64,000 nt of DNA, taken from assembly GCA_048939595.1 (NCBI GenBank), contig JBHLPI010000002.1, positions 19,012 through 83,011 on the forward strand, given 5' to 3'. Positions 27,048 through 35,891 of the stretch are shown in pieces (position 1 is the stretch's first letter; every line of letters begins with the position of its first letter). The notes below the pieces were generated by a model. It did not search any database and was not told the DNA's origin. It worked only from the letters and a program-made list of their open reading frames with translations. A program made the position numbers and the translations under genes. Origin of the DNA: Hermodarchaeum sp048939595. GTDB taxonomy: Archaea; Asgardarchaeota; Hermodarchaeia; Hermodarchaeales; Hermodarchaeaceae.

Positions 27048-27819
27048 CAAAAACTTGGCACACACCAAATCGAAGAACATTGAACACAAACGTGCTGTGA
27101 GTCTAGCGTTTGGATCAATAGCATCCAGTTACGATTCTTGGTACCAGACAGCCATTGGCAAATATGTCTGGTTTGTGGAAACACAAGCACTTCAAGCCTT
27201 GTACCCGACTACCCCTTATCATGTAGCTTTGGAGATAGGGGTGGGCACCGGTAAGGCGATCTCGCTGATTGGGGATACACACTCTCAACTCATAGGAATT
27301 GATATTGCCTGGCAGATGCTTGCAATTGCCTATGGCAAGTTTGCGAAATTTGATAATATACAGTTAGTGCTTGCAGATGGAACCAGCTTACCTTTTCGAA
27401 ATGAATGCTGTGACATTACCTTGAGTATGACCGTGTTGGAATTTGTTAACAACAGAGATGGGTTTGTCCAAGAAATTTATCGGTGTTTAAGGACTGCAGG
27501 AGATTTGCTATTAGGAGTTCTTACTTCACTTAATTTGTGGGCCGTCGATCGACAAATTCGTAGCTGGATTCAACACGATGTGTTTGAACTCGCTAGCTTT
27601 CCAAATCCTTGGCAAGTTGTTCGGCGATTGTCTCGAAATGGTTTCACCCAAATTCGATATCGGGGAGCAGTCTATGCTCCTTCATTTTTACCTGAAAAAT
27701 GCTTCCCGTTTATTTCTAGGTTTGAGGCTAAACTGGGTAATCGGTGGCCGACTCGTGCAGTTGGTGCATTTACGGTGTTTAGTGCAAAACGGGGTGGACT
27801 TAAGTCAGACGATCTGTGA
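27040..27819 (+). CDS. class I SAM-dependent methyltransferase, 259 aa
   Basis: ATG at 27040 overlaps the end of thiN by eight bases, which suggests translational coupling. Motif I is ALEIGVGTGKAISLIG, motif II LIGIDIAWQMLAIAYGKF, the acidic post-motif VLADGTSLPFRNECCDIT, and motif III VLEFVNNRDGFVQEIYRCLR. This is the UbiE/Methyltransf_11 type. No extra domain shows the substrate. Its end overlaps by 20 bases the convergent AIR-synthase-like gene. Confidence 0.88.
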   Translation: MSDKNLAHTKSKNIEHKRAVSLAFGSIASSYDSWYQTAIGKYVWFVETQALQALYPTTPYHVALEIGVGTGKAISLIGDTHSQLIGIDIAWQMLAIAYGKFAKFDNIQLVLADGTSLPFRNECCDITLSMTVLEFVNNRDGFVQEIYRCLRTAGDLLLGVLTSLNLWAVDRQIRSWIQHDVFELASFPNPWQVVRRLSRNGFTQIRYRGAVYAPSFLPEKCFPFISRFEAKLGNRWPTRAVGAFTVFSAKRGGLKSDDL

Positions 27820-28786
27820 AGCGTTTATAGGGATCTTCTCCGGGTTTAAGGCGCTGGGTTTTCCCTTCTGATGCAATCCGAATCTGTTTCTTCTTCGTGA
27901 TTTTTCCAATTATTGCAGCTTTTCGTCCATGTTGACGAATGGTTTCGATTATCCCATTGGCCGACTCATTGTGTGTGACAATAAGGAAAGTTCCAAATGA
28001 TGAGCAATAAAGCGGATTCCAGCCCAAGTAGTTAAAGAGCAAGCTACTGGGTTCATCCCAAGGAATTTCACCACACTGTACAACCATTCCTAATCCAGTG
28101 GCTTGTTGAAGTTCAAATAGTGCAGTGGCTAATCCCCCTTCAGCGATGTCGTGAAGTAAGACGATTTGCTCGCGGGGAAGAGATTGGACTATTGGGACCA
28201 CACGGAAAGGGCTTAGGTCATTAGCTAAGGCTATACGCTGTGAGCGGGGGAAGACGGTATCCACAGTTGCGGGTTCGATGTTGGCCAGAAACCATATGGT
28301 TTCCCGACCGATAGGACCAACAGCTACTATGACATCTTCCGGTCTTATGTTGGATTCATGGCCTGGTAAATCAGAGAGTATTCCAAAACAGGTTGTAGCA
28401 ATAAGAGGGGCTTGGAGTCCATCGTATCCACCAGTATGTCCCCCGATAACTTTGAGATTAAGTTCTTGAGCTTCATGTCCAAGCTGTTTCATGGTTGCAG
28501 TAAGCCATTTCTCACCAGTGTTGGGTGGATAATAGATACCCAAAGAAAGGTACTGGGGAGTAGCCCACGCCATTGCGACATCGGTGGCTGAGTAGTGAAC
28601 TGCGAAGAACCCATAGAAGTGGAGTGGTATACCCAACACGGGATCTGAGGCAACAACCACATTTCCAGTAATAGGAGCAGCACCGTAATCTAGAAGCACA
28701 GAACGAGAATCAGTAACACGAGGAAGGTAGGGGAACACGAGGCGTTCTAGGTCGGATAGCTTAAGTTTGCCCTTAGGAAGAGTCAC
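27800..28786 (-). CDS. AIR synthase-like (PurM/HypE/ThiL superfamily) protein, 328 aa
   Basis: GTG at 28786, with GAGGT six bases upstream, is preferred over an ATG 69 bases earlier that would begin inside the upstream spacer. The N-terminal ATP-binding half has GNVVVASDPVLGIPLHFYGF and VHYSATDVAMAW, equal to the DPV and N/S-x-D-v-a-m motifs of the superfamily. The C-terminal half has LLHDIAEGGLATALFEL and the final GRKAAIIGKI. HypE- and ThiL-like enzymes use the same fold for carbamoyl-dehydration or phosphorylation. The missing hydrogenase maturation genes make HypE less sure. Specificity remains open. Confidence 0.75.
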   Translation of the reverse strand: MTLPKGKLKLSDLERLVFPYLPRVTDSRSVLLDYGAAPITGNVVVASDPVLGIPLHFYGFFAVHYSATDVAMAWATPQYLSLGIYYPPNTGEKWLTATMKQLGHEAQELNLKVIGGHTGGYDGLQAPLIATTCFGILSDLPGHESNIRPEDVIVAVGPIGRETIWFLANIEPATVDTVFPRSQRIALANDLSPFRVVPIVQSLPREQIVLLHDIAEGGLATALFELQQATGLGMVVQCGEIPWDEPSSLLFNYLGWNPLYCSSFGTFLIVTHNESANGIIETIRQHGRKAAIIGKITKKKQIRIASEGKTQRLKPGEDPYKRFTDRLT

Positions 28787-28851
28787 TATGGTTACCTCAG
28801 ATGAAAGAACAACATAGCAGGTTATAATGGATACGGTTCTTAGTCCTGAAT

Positions 28852-29808
28852 TCATTCTTCGTCAATTTGAGCTTCGGTTCTGTGAAACCTTGGTTCTAAG
28901 GCAATGAGAGCAGTTGCAAGAAAGATTAGGACGGCTCCAAGCCCTTGCCAAGGAGCGACAGGTTGACCAAGGAAGAAGAAGCCAAAAATAACAGCGCTAA
29001 TGGGATCCAAGAGGAGAATGATGGAAGCCGCCGAGGCATCTATCTGTTTCACACCAATATTTGTTAGCAAATAGGGAATTGTGGTCGCGATTAGAGCAAA
29101 TCCCAAAAGAAGTAACCAAGTGGGAGGAGGGAGGATTAATTGGATTCCAACGATTCGTGGGTCATTAATGAAGAGGCTAACGATGAGGATAATTGGAACC
29201 ATCCAGAGCATGGCAAAGAAATATCCCCAAAAGGTGGCCACGGAAGGGCGGTATCCTTCATGTCCACTCCATTTTCGTCCTAACACCATATAGATTGCTG
29301 CGAACACGGCATTGGAGAGGGCTAAAATAATTCCAGCTAGGGGAGCTGCAACAACAAAAGGGAAGATTGGAAGTGAGACAACTATTGCCCCTACAATGGA
29401 TAGAGGAACAGCAATGAGTCGAATGGGAGTCAGTGATTCTTGGAGCATAATGCGTCCAAGGAGCAGCGTGATCGCGGGATAAAGATAGGTAAGCGAAACT
29501 GCAACCACAACCGGGGTACCAATCGCGATGGCAGTGATGTACACTATAAGCCCAAGGGCGATCCCGATTAGCCCATAGATGATAAAATGCACGAGATGTC
29601 TGCGTTGAATGGTGATATTGCGGAATGAATAGCTAATCCCAAGTCCAATGAAGAGGTAAAGGACGGTAAATGATGTGCGAAACAAAGCTTGTTGAAGGGA
29701 TGAGACGCCAAAGAAGGTCAGGTAGGATGAAAAGACTGGGATAGTACCAAAACAGATAGCGGCGATGATTAAGCTGGCATAACTGGTTTTGTGTGAGATC
29801 ATCGTCAT
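28852..29808 (-). CDS. EamA/DMT-family transporter, 318 aa
   Basis: Ten hydrophobic segments in two EamA halves. The first half has YASLIIAAICFGTIPVFSSY, then LFRTSFTVLYLFIGLGISY; the second half starts at FVVAAPLAGIILALSNAVFA and ends at IFGFFFLGQPVAPWQGLGAV, the usual closing motif of the family. DMT carriers export amino acids, purines or other metabolites. No substrate information in the context. Ends 65 bases before the AIR-synthase-like gene, same strand. Confidence 0.85.
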   Translation of the reverse strand: MTMISHKTSYASLIIAAICFGTIPVFSSYLTFFGVSSLQQALFRTSFTVLYLFIGLGISYSFRNITIQRRHLVHFIIYGLIGIALGLIVYITAIAIGTPVVVAVSLTYLYPAITLLLGRIMLQESLTPIRLIAVPLSIVGAIVVSLPIFPFVVAAPLAGIILALSNAVFAAIYMVLGRKWSGHEGYRPSVATFWGYFFAMLWMVPIILIVSLFINDPRIVGIQLILPPPTWLLLLGFALIATTIPYLLTNIGVKQIDASAASIILLLDPISAVIFGFFFLGQPVAPWQGLGAVLIFLATALIALEPRFHRTEAQIDEE

Positions 29809-29856
29809 CTTCCACTTGGACTTTCTATGGGGCTTTGATGATAGGCATTCTTTTGT

Positions 29857-30432
29857 TTATGCCTTATGTTTTGTTACGGCTTTAGCTCCCTCGTGCAAGG
29901 CTGTAATGTTTTGTTTTTTGAAGCGTTTTAGCTTGTCATCTAGCGTGATTGTTTTTTCGAGGACCTTCATGTCAATGCGGTCATCAATTGCAGCAAGAGC
30001 GCCCAGAGAAGCAACGCCAATATATCTCACATGCCCGAGAGCATCAGCAAGTTTACGAATTCCAGCATGGTATATGGTAGTTCCATTTTCTTGGGGAAGA
30101 TCGCGAAGTCCCAATTGCACAATCGGATCATTCAGAATTTCGGTTTCAATTAAGAGAAGCTCACTGCTCAGGTCGGGAGTGATTGAGCAGCATCTTTTGA
30201 ATGCTGGTGTTGAAAGCACGATGAGAATATTAGGTTTTTCAAACCGCAATTCAAAAATGGGATCAGATGCTATTGTCAGATCTGCTGTACAAGCCCCACC
30301 TCGGGCAGCTGCACCATGGGATTCCGTTTGTAATACATGAAATCCTTTTTGAGTGAAGGCAAGTCCTAGAATTCGACTGGCTGTGACAACACCATAACCG
30401 CCATAGCCTGCAAATCGTATTGTAAGATACAT
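29857..30432 (-). CDS. korC: 2-oxoacid:ferredoxin oxidoreductase, gamma subunit
   Basis: The start ATG at 30432 (MYLTIRFAGYGGYGVVTASR) removes an upstream extension that would run into korB. The glycine-rich FAGYGGYGV and ESHGAAARGGACTADLTIAS are the hallmark of gamma subunits (KorC/VorC class). Length 191 residues is normal. It forms the complex that oxidatively decarboxylates 2-oxoacids to acyl-CoA with ferredoxin. Last gene of the korDABC operon, 19 bases after korB. Confidence 0.9.
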   Translation of the reverse strand: MYLTIRFAGYGGYGVVTASRILGLAFTQKGFHVLQTESHGAAARGGACTADLTIASDPIFELRFEKPNILIVLSTPAFKRCCSITPDLSSELLLIETEILNDPIVQLGLRDLPQENGTTIYHAGIRKLADALGHVRYIGVASLGALAAIDDRIDMKVLEKTITLDDKLKRFKKQNITALHEGAKAVTKHKA

Positions 30433-30451
30433 GACACCTTTCTCTCCCTTG

Positions 30452-31339
30452 CTAGCCCCAAAGTTCTTGGAGATGTTCGATAAGTGTGGGTCGCAATTCT
30501 CGCCGGAACAGGCCAAGCTCGACATCCTTGCCTTTGAATTTCAGTTGATATCGTGGGTGCCCTAGATGATCACCTGATTTCTTGCCTTTCAGAACTTTTA
30601 ACATCCAGGCCCCAGGATGCCGTCGGTATTGGTCCAAGTCTTCCGGGGAGAGGGCAGCTTGATATTCTGAGAAAAACTGAGCCGCATAGGTTGGACATTG
30701 TGAAATGACTTCGATGAATGAAAAGCCCGGATGCATAAGCGCTTCTTTAATGGTAGTAATCAGTTCATTCACATAGTATGTGGTCCAACGGGCTACATAA
30801 CTGGCCCCAGCGCCAAGGACTAATTGGGTGAGATCAAAGGGAGCTTCAGGATGTTGTGGATAAGTTGATGTTTGGACATGAAGCGGAGTTGTTGGAGCCG
30901 ATTGTCCTCCTGTCATCCCGTAGTTGAGATTATTAACTAAAATGACAGTCATTGGGATGTTACGGCGAGCAGCATGGATAAGGTGATTTCCTCCAATAGC
31001 AGCACCATCACCATCACCTGTAAATATGGCGATTTTGAGCTTCGGATTCATCACTTTAGTCCCAGTGGCAAACGCAATGGCACGGCCATGAGTGGTATGT
31101 AAGGTATCACCTTTGAAATGGGGACTGGGAATCCAGGCAGAACAACCAATACCCGAAACCCCTAGGAGGTCTCGATGCTGAAGTTGTTTGGTTATAATTA
31201 ACTCGTCAACGGCACGGACAAATGCATTGAGTATTGTCCCATTACCACAGCCAGCACAAAACGCACTAGGCAGATTTCGAAGATAATTCTCACGATAATA
31301 TGCCTGAGGTTTACCGAGTGATTGGTCGGTCTTTGTCAT
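30452..31339 (-). CDS. korB: 2-oxoacid:ferredoxin oxidoreductase, beta subunit (TPP)
   Basis: Thiamin-diphosphate domain with FCAGCGNGTILNAFVRA, GISGIGCSAWIP, DTLHTTHGRAIAFATG and the GDGDGAAIGGNH TPP/Mg2+ motif followed by NNLNYGMTGGQ. These are the KorB-type residues; the 2-oxoglutarate enzyme is the best guess over pyruvate. The ATG overlaps the korA stop by four bases (ATGA), which couples the two. Confidence 0.93.
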   Translation of the reverse strand: MTKTDQSLGKPQAYYRENYLRNLPSAFCAGCGNGTILNAFVRAVDELIITKQLQHRDLLGVSGIGCSAWIPSPHFKGDTLHTTHGRAIAFATGTKVMNPKLKIAIFTGDGDGAAIGGNHLIHAARRNIPMTVILVNNLNYGMTGGQSAPTTPLHVQTSTYPQHPEAPFDLTQLVLGAGASYVARWTTYYVNELITTIKEALMHPGFSFIEVISQCPTYAAQFFSEYQAALSPEDLDQYRRHPGAWMLKVLKGKKSGDHLGHPRYQLKFKGKDVELGLFRRELRPTLIEHLQELWG

Positions 31340-32472
31340 GCAGCATTCACCTCCCTTAGTTGATTGAGAATTTCATTTGACTGATGAACTTCTCCAGCTA
31401 CCTTCGGGACACTGATGACCTTCGCATGACATGCAATACGGGCGATTTCGTGGACCATCATACCCATGTTCATCTCCACAACGAAAACTCGGTGAACACC
31501 TTTGAGTAATTCAAGAAGGTGGGCTTCTGGTAATGGCCAGAGTGTTTTCAGACGGATGAAGCCCACATCCTGTCCTTTTTTCCTTGCTCTTTGAACCGCG
31601 TGGTAAGCCGGTCGAGCAGCCGCTCCAAAACTAAGTACTACAGTCGATGCAGAGCTGAGATGTTTTATTTCTAAATCAAGCCCTTCTTTCTGGAGAGCAA
31701 TTCCTGCTTGCCGATTCTTTTCAAACAGCCACTCAATTGTCGCACGATGGAAACGTGGGGTATAGTCACGAATACCGGTCGGACGGTGTGCGGAGCCTGT
31801 GACAAGCAAATTCATCCCATCGCCAAACTGGGGCATCTCATACCGGAGAAAGATTTCATCTGGATTGGAATGCTTCGGAGTAAGTCTTTCCCGGTTGACA
31901 ATTGGGATTTCTTCGAGTTTTGGAATTCTGAGGGGTTCACGCATATAGCTGACTTCACCATCTGACATTACGAGTGCGGGCGAGCGAAAACGCTCAGCAT
32001 AATTGAAAGCCTGGATGGTAAAATCGAACATTTCTTGGACTGACCAAGGAACGAAGGCGATTGGTGCAATATCTCCATGTGAACCATAACGAGCCTGCAT
32101 GATATCTTGCTGCCCAGGCATCGTAGCTTGTCCTGTGCTAGGGCCTGACCGTTGGGCATCAACAACGACAATAGGCGTTTCAGTGAGATAGGCATAACCA
32201 AGGTTTTCTTGCATCAAGCTGAACCCGGGTCCGGAGGTGGCTGTCATTGCTTTTCCGCCAGCCCAAGAAGCTCCGATGATCGCTGCAATTGAAGCGATTT
32301 CGTCTTCCATTTGTAGATAATAACCTTTAACTTCGGGAAGTCGTTGGGCCATCCACTCAACGATGCTTGTCGCGGGTGTAATGGGATATCCTGCAAAAAA
32401 CCGGCAGCCCGCACTAATTGCGCCCTCTGCACAGGCTGTGCCACCATCAACAAAGTACATACCGGCTTTCAT
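31336..32472 (-). CDS. korA: 2-oxoacid:ferredoxin oxidoreductase, alpha subunit
   Basis: 378 residues with the alpha-subunit signature. CRFFAGYPITPATSIVEWM is followed by LQMEDEIASIAAIIGASWAG and TATSGPGFSLMQENLGYAYL, while the C-terminal transketolase-like domain has FIRLKTLWPLPEAHLLELL. Binds the beta subunit to make the active site. Begins inside the last codon of the ferredoxin gene (four-base overlap). Confidence 0.93.
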   Translation of the reverse strand: MKAGMYFVDGGTACAEGAISAGCRFFAGYPITPATSIVEWMAQRLPEVKGYYLQMEDEIASIAAIIGASWAGGKAMTATSGPGFSLMQENLGYAYLTETPIVVVDAQRSGPSTGQATMPGQQDIMQARYGSHGDIAPIAFVPWSVQEMFDFTIQAFNYAERFRSPALVMSDGEVSYMREPLRIPKLEEIPIVNRERLTPKHSNPDEIFLRYEMPQFGDGMNLLVTGSAHRPTGIRDYTPRFHRATIEWLFEKNRQAGIALQKEGLDLEIKHLSSASTVVLSFGAAARPAYHAVQRARKKGQDVGFIRLKTLWPLPEAHLLELLKGVHRVFVVEMNMGMMVHEIARIACHAKVISVPKVAGEVHQSNEILNQLREVNAA

Positions 32473-32717
32473 TCTTCCTCAACCTCAATCATAATTGCCG
32501 CATCAGGACATCGTTTTTCACATAATCGACAAGCGACCCCCTCTTTACCATGGACGAGCATACATTTGATTTCTCCGTTCTGTACGAGACGAGGGCTATG
32601 ACCACCCCAAGCGGTAGGAGTATCTTCTTCTAAGATTTTCGTTGGGCAGAAAAGAATGCAAATGCCACAGCCTTTGCAAAGGTTTTTGTCTACTGTCAGT
32701 TTGATTCGTCGTGGGAT
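32469..32717 (-). CDS. korD: 2[4Fe-4S] ferredoxin subunit of the oxidoreductase; start codon uncertain
   Basis: The frame ending at TGA (32469) encodes a first cluster CKGCGICILFCP and a second CRLCEKRCPDAAIMIEVEEE, as expected for the delta/ferredoxin subunit that passes electrons to ferredoxin. In frame before the first cluster there is no ATG, GTG or TTG: the codons back to an upstream TGA are ATC, CCA, CGA, CGA, ATC, AAA, CTG and so on. I place the 5' end at the ATC at 32717, preceded by GGGAGG. A TATA-like GATAAATAC (32744-32752) is centred about 30 bases before it. Either a rare start codon or a base error explains it. Confidence 0.8.
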   Translation of the reverse strand: MPRRIKLTVDKNLCKGCGICILFCPTKILEEDTPTAWGGHSPRLVQNGEIKCMLVHGKEGVACRLCEKRCPDAAIMIEVEEE

Positions 32718-32820
32718 TCTAGACGCCTCCCAGAATCATGTGAGTATTTATCATCGTCGGTGAGTCTGTCTGATTACCTAAAGCTTTATGGATGGACAAT
32801 TGCTCTATTTTTGGTTATAA

Positions 32821-33021
32821 TTATGTTTCTTCTGGTTTACGAAGAAGTTGGTCAATTCCCCAACCACATATAAACCCACCAGTAATAGCCGAAATAATTG
32901 CACATGTAAAAAGAAAAGGTTGCCCGAGGAATACAGCAAAAAAAGCAATGAAGATTGCGTTGACAAACATTGCACCAAACAGTATGGTCTCAAAAATAAT
33001 TCGAACACGGCTTGATTTCAC
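32821..33021 (-). CDS. small membrane protein, 66 aa
   Basis: GTG at 33021, with GGGAGTGAG five bases upstream. Two membrane helices (ILFGAMFVNAIFIAFFAVFL and LFTCAIISAITGGFICGWGI) and a short charged end (LLRKPEET). No family recognised. It is divergent from the CAAX-type protease gene, with 156 bases between them, and stands before the kor operon as a separate unit. Confidence 0.65.
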   Translation of the reverse strand: MKSSRVRIIFETILFGAMFVNAIFIAFFAVFLGQPFLFTCAIISAITGGFICGWGIDQLLRKPEET

Positions 33022-33143
33022 AAACTCACTCCCAAAGCTAAGAAACCATTATGTATATTTTTGTTCAGTTCCTTATTATTGTAATTGTTGAATATTGAAA
33101 AAGAAGTTTTTTGACACAAAACAAACCCGACATATTTTGCAAC

Positions 33144-33153
33144 ACATTTATGG
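33144..33153 (+). promoter_or_regulatory. TATA-like box of the CPBP protease gene
   Basis: ACATTTATGG is centred about 29 bases before the ATG at 33178. No Shine-Dalgarno sequence is seen before that ATG, so a leaderless transcript is likely. Confidence 0.4.
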
Positions 33154-33177
33154 AAAGACGAGTCTAACTGTTGCGTT

Positions 33178-34533
33178 ATGCCGCAACGAGTTAGTGGTCG
33201 ATTTCCACGATGGCTGACGGCCATCTTCATGTTTGCCATTTCCTTGGTCCTTGTCATCTTGACATACTTTATTGATATTGTGGGTGCTCTTTACTATTTT
33301 ATTAGCATCCTGATTGCCTTTCTGCTCTGGACTTACGTCGATAAACAGCCTGTTGAGGGATTTGGTTTTAATCGCATCTCGCGATGGTGGCTTCAACTCA
33401 TCTTGGGAATTATCCTGGCGAGTACAGTTCTTGGCTTGATTCTCTGGCTTGAAGTGCTTATTGGTTGGGTTGTTTTAAGCCCTGTCTTCCTTACTGTGCC
33501 GTTATGGGCGATTGTAGGGCTTCTTGCATATTATGCGATATGGCAGGCGCTGGTTGCGGCAGCTGAAGAGTTTGTTAGCCGAGGGTACATTCAGCAAAAT
33601 CTCGCAACCCAATTACCCATTCCGCTGGCAATTCTAGCTGCCTCAATTCTCTTTGCTGCATTACATATTCCAAGTATTGTGTTTCACTTGCTACCTGTAC
33701 CTCTTGCAGTCATCATGTTCATGAATTTGATTCTTGGGGGAATCATGTTGGGCTTGGCGTTTGCCCGAACTGGACATTTATGGTTGCCTATCGGATTGCA
33801 TTTTGGCTGGAATTACATGCTTTATCATATTGCTGGCTTTGGTGGAAATGGAATCTTTGATGTGCAAAATCTGGGTCCATCCCTGTTCACTGGTGACCTG
33901 ATGGGTCCTGAAGCAGGATTGTTTGGTACCCTTGCCTTCTTGTTTTTAATTACTATTGTCTGGTTAGGAACTCAACCAACTAATGGGCAGCTTATGCGAA
34001 CTTTTGAACGTAAGCCCTTGCTGATGTTTGCTTTTGGATTCCTCATGATGGCCATCCCTGTTGTATTGGGGATGGTCTTTGCGGGACTCTGGCTATTCCT
34101 CGTTATCTGGCTTCTTTACGCGATCTTTTTTCTGCAGATTTGGGAAAATCGAATGCTGTGTAGTCACTGCCCCCATTATGCTTCTGAAGGACGTATCTTA
34201 CGGTGCCATGCGAATTATGGGCTCTATAAACTCTGGAAGTTTAATCCTGCGCCGATGAGCCGTTCTGAACAAGCTCAAATGGTAATCGGTGTTACCATTA
34301 TGATTGGGTTTCCTTTTCCATTGTTGGTGTGGGCTCAGCAATGGTTCATGCTGAACATCGCCTTATTTGGAGCAATTATCCTCGGGGCTATCTTATTCGG
34401 TTGGCTGTGTCTCCGTTGTATCAACTTTTCGTGTCCCTTCAATCGTGTACCAAAAGCTGAGGTTGATGCGTTTCTGAAAGCACACCCAGAGATACGGAAA
34501 GCTTGGGAAGAAATGGGATATAACTTGGATTGA
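33178..34533 (+). CDS. CPBP-family intramembrane protease with C-terminal cysteine-rich region, 451 aa
   Basis: Multi-span protein. The CPBP (CAAX protease/Abi) motifs are present: EEFVSRGYIQ (about 140, motif 1), FAALHIPSI (motif 2) and LHFGWNY (motif 3), giving the Glu-Glu-x3-Arg and His metal-ligand set. After the protease core there are two more membrane segments. Between and after them, cysteines are clustered (CSHCPHY, RCHANYG, CLRCINFSCPF), which could bind zinc or a cluster. Such a tail is not usual in CPBP proteins. Substrate may be prenylated or small hydrophobic peptides; unknown. Confidence 0.82.
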   Translation: MPQRVSGRFPRWLTAIFMFAISLVLVILTYFIDIVGALYYFISILIAFLLWTYVDKQPVEGFGFNRISRWWLQLILGIILASTVLGLILWLEVLIGWVVLSPVFLTVPLWAIVGLLAYYAIWQALVAAAEEFVSRGYIQQNLATQLPIPLAILAASILFAALHIPSIVFHLLPVPLAVIMFMNLILGGIMLGLAFARTGHLWLPIGLHFGWNYMLYHIAGFGGNGIFDVQNLGPSLFTGDLMGPEAGLFGTLAFLFLITIVWLGTQPTNGQLMRTFERKPLLMFAFGFLMMAIPVVLGMVFAGLWLFLVIWLLYAIFFLQIWENRMLCSHCPHYASEGRILRCHANYGLYKLWKFNPAPMSRSEQAQMVIGVTIMIGFPFPLLVWAQQWFMLNIALFGAIILGAILFGWLCLRCINFSCPFNRVPKAEVDAFLKAHPEIRKAWEEMGYNLD

Positions 34534-34542
34534 TTCCCCGTT

Positions 34543-35166
34543 TTAACTATGGTGAAATGCCTTTGCAAGCGTAGCGACGCGTTCACCGACAAGTTGACTA
34601 TTTCGAATGGCAATTTGGTCCTTAGGAGTCCCTCGCCAAGAAAAACCCTCAGTTTGGAGTGCAGTCATCCCCGCCCAAGCTTCTTTCACCGGATCACCGA
34701 CCCCGCCAACGACAATCATTCCTTGTCCGAGTGCATAATTGATGAGGGTTCCAGCTGTTGTTTCCTGTCCGCCGTGCCTAAGTCCTGCTGCAACGATGAT
34801 TCCAACGATTTTATCACGGAGTCGATGGTCAAGCATTTTTCGAGTTCGTGACCGATCAATGAGGTTTTTGAGAAGCCCTGGCACGGTTGCAAAATAACAG
34901 GGGCTGGCAAAAATGATGGCATGAGCTGCCTCCATTTTATCTAACACTTTTGGAACATCATCTTTCGCATCCTCTGGGCAGAGTTTTTGCCGGACGCAGT
35001 TGTCACAGCCAGTACAGGGAAGAATAGTGTAATCAGCGAGGCGGAGAAGCTCGGTTTCGACTATATCAACTGACTTTGCAGCGGCAAGCGCTTGCGCCAA
35101 GAGGAATTCCGAACTTGATTTGTCTTTTTTGGGGGATCCGCAGAGACCTAACACCTTGATTGCCAT
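34543..35166 (-). CDS. iron-sulfur flavoprotein (NADPH-dependent FMN reductase fold)
   Basis: The ATG at 35166 opens MAIKVLGLCGSPKK, the first strand and FMN phosphate loop. A compact cysteine motif CTGCDNCVRQKLC (C-x2-C-x2-C-x5-C) marks the Isf subfamily that carries a [4Fe-4S] cluster next to FMN. The flavin contact region IIFASPCYFATVPGLLKNLI is present. Isf proteins accept electrons from ferredoxin in methanogens and other anaerobes. Length 207 residues is typical. Confidence 0.85.
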   Translation of the reverse strand: MAIKVLGLCGSPKKDKSSSEFLLAQALAAAKSVDIVETELLRLADYTILPCTGCDNCVRQKLCPEDAKDDVPKVLDKMEAAHAIIFASPCYFATVPGLLKNLIDRSRTRKMLDHRLRDKIVGIIVAAGLRHGGQETTAGTLINYALGQGMIVVGGVGDPVKEAWAGMTALQTEGFSWRGTPKDQIAIRNSQLVGERVATLAKAFHHS

Positions 35167-35261
35167 GGAAACACACATCTGCCGAGTCCTATGACGGGCT
35201 TCCCCAATAGGGTTCCGGTGTCAGTCCTAAGCTAGCTGCGGACAAGCCTTTTTCGTAGAAA

Positions 35262-35891
35262 TTAGCGAGGAGGTTGGTGGCGAAGAGCGTTTTCGATACG
35301 TCGGAGGTCAGCTGGTGTATTGACATTGGTAAACGTGAGTAGTTTCTTGTCGAACCGTTCGAGAGCAGTTGTTGATAGATAAATAACCCGACCGATTCTT
35401 TTGATTAAACATTGCATGCGGTATTCCTTTGCTTCTAAGCATTGAGTTGCAATATCGCGAGCAATATCGGTTGCATATACAGAGTGAAGCGGTTCAACCC
35501 AACCGTTTGGCCAGCGTGGAACTGCAGCATGATGGTTCTCGACCATGTTCCATAAGATTTCAAAAAACATGTTATGAATTAGTGGTGAATCGCAGGGAAG
35601 GAGTTGAGTATAGGGAGATTTAGCATGCTGAAATGCAGTAAACGCTCCAACCAATGGACACCGCATTTCATTGTTTTCATCGGTAAGAATTTGATCTTTT
35701 GAGATGTATTTGGAAAATAGGTCTTGATCAGCCTTTGAATGGACAATAATTATGACTTCGCTGGCATGGGCTTCACAAGCATCTACTACATGGAGAAATA
35801 AGGGCTTGCCAGCGATTTGGATAAGAGCCTTAGATGGTTTGAAGCGATCACTTCGTCCCCCGGCTAAAATTGCGACAGTAACAGATTCCAT
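35262..35891 (-). CDS. MobA-like nucleotidyltransferase, 209 aa
   Basis: The ATG at 35891 opens MESVTVAILAGGRSDRF and continues PSKALIQIAGKPLF, the NTP-binding GG-x3-R-x(n)-K loop. The acceptor/metal Asp lies in LLPCDSPLI. This is the MobA / molybdopterin-guanylyltransferase family; it would attach GMP to the pterin for enzymes such as formylmethanofuran dehydrogenase (46545 and 50307). Other sugar-type nucleotidyltransferases have the same loop, so MobA is likely but not certain. Confidence 0.75.
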   Translation of the reverse strand: MESVTVAILAGGRSDRFKPSKALIQIAGKPLFLHVVDACEAHASEVIIIVHSKADQDLFSKYISKDQILTDENNEMRCPLVGAFTAFQHAKSPYTQLLPCDSPLIHNMFFEILWNMVENHHAAVPRWPNGWVEPLHSVYATDIARDIATQCLEAKEYRMQCLIKRIGRVIYLSTTALERFDKKLLTFTNVNTPADLRRIENALRHQPPR

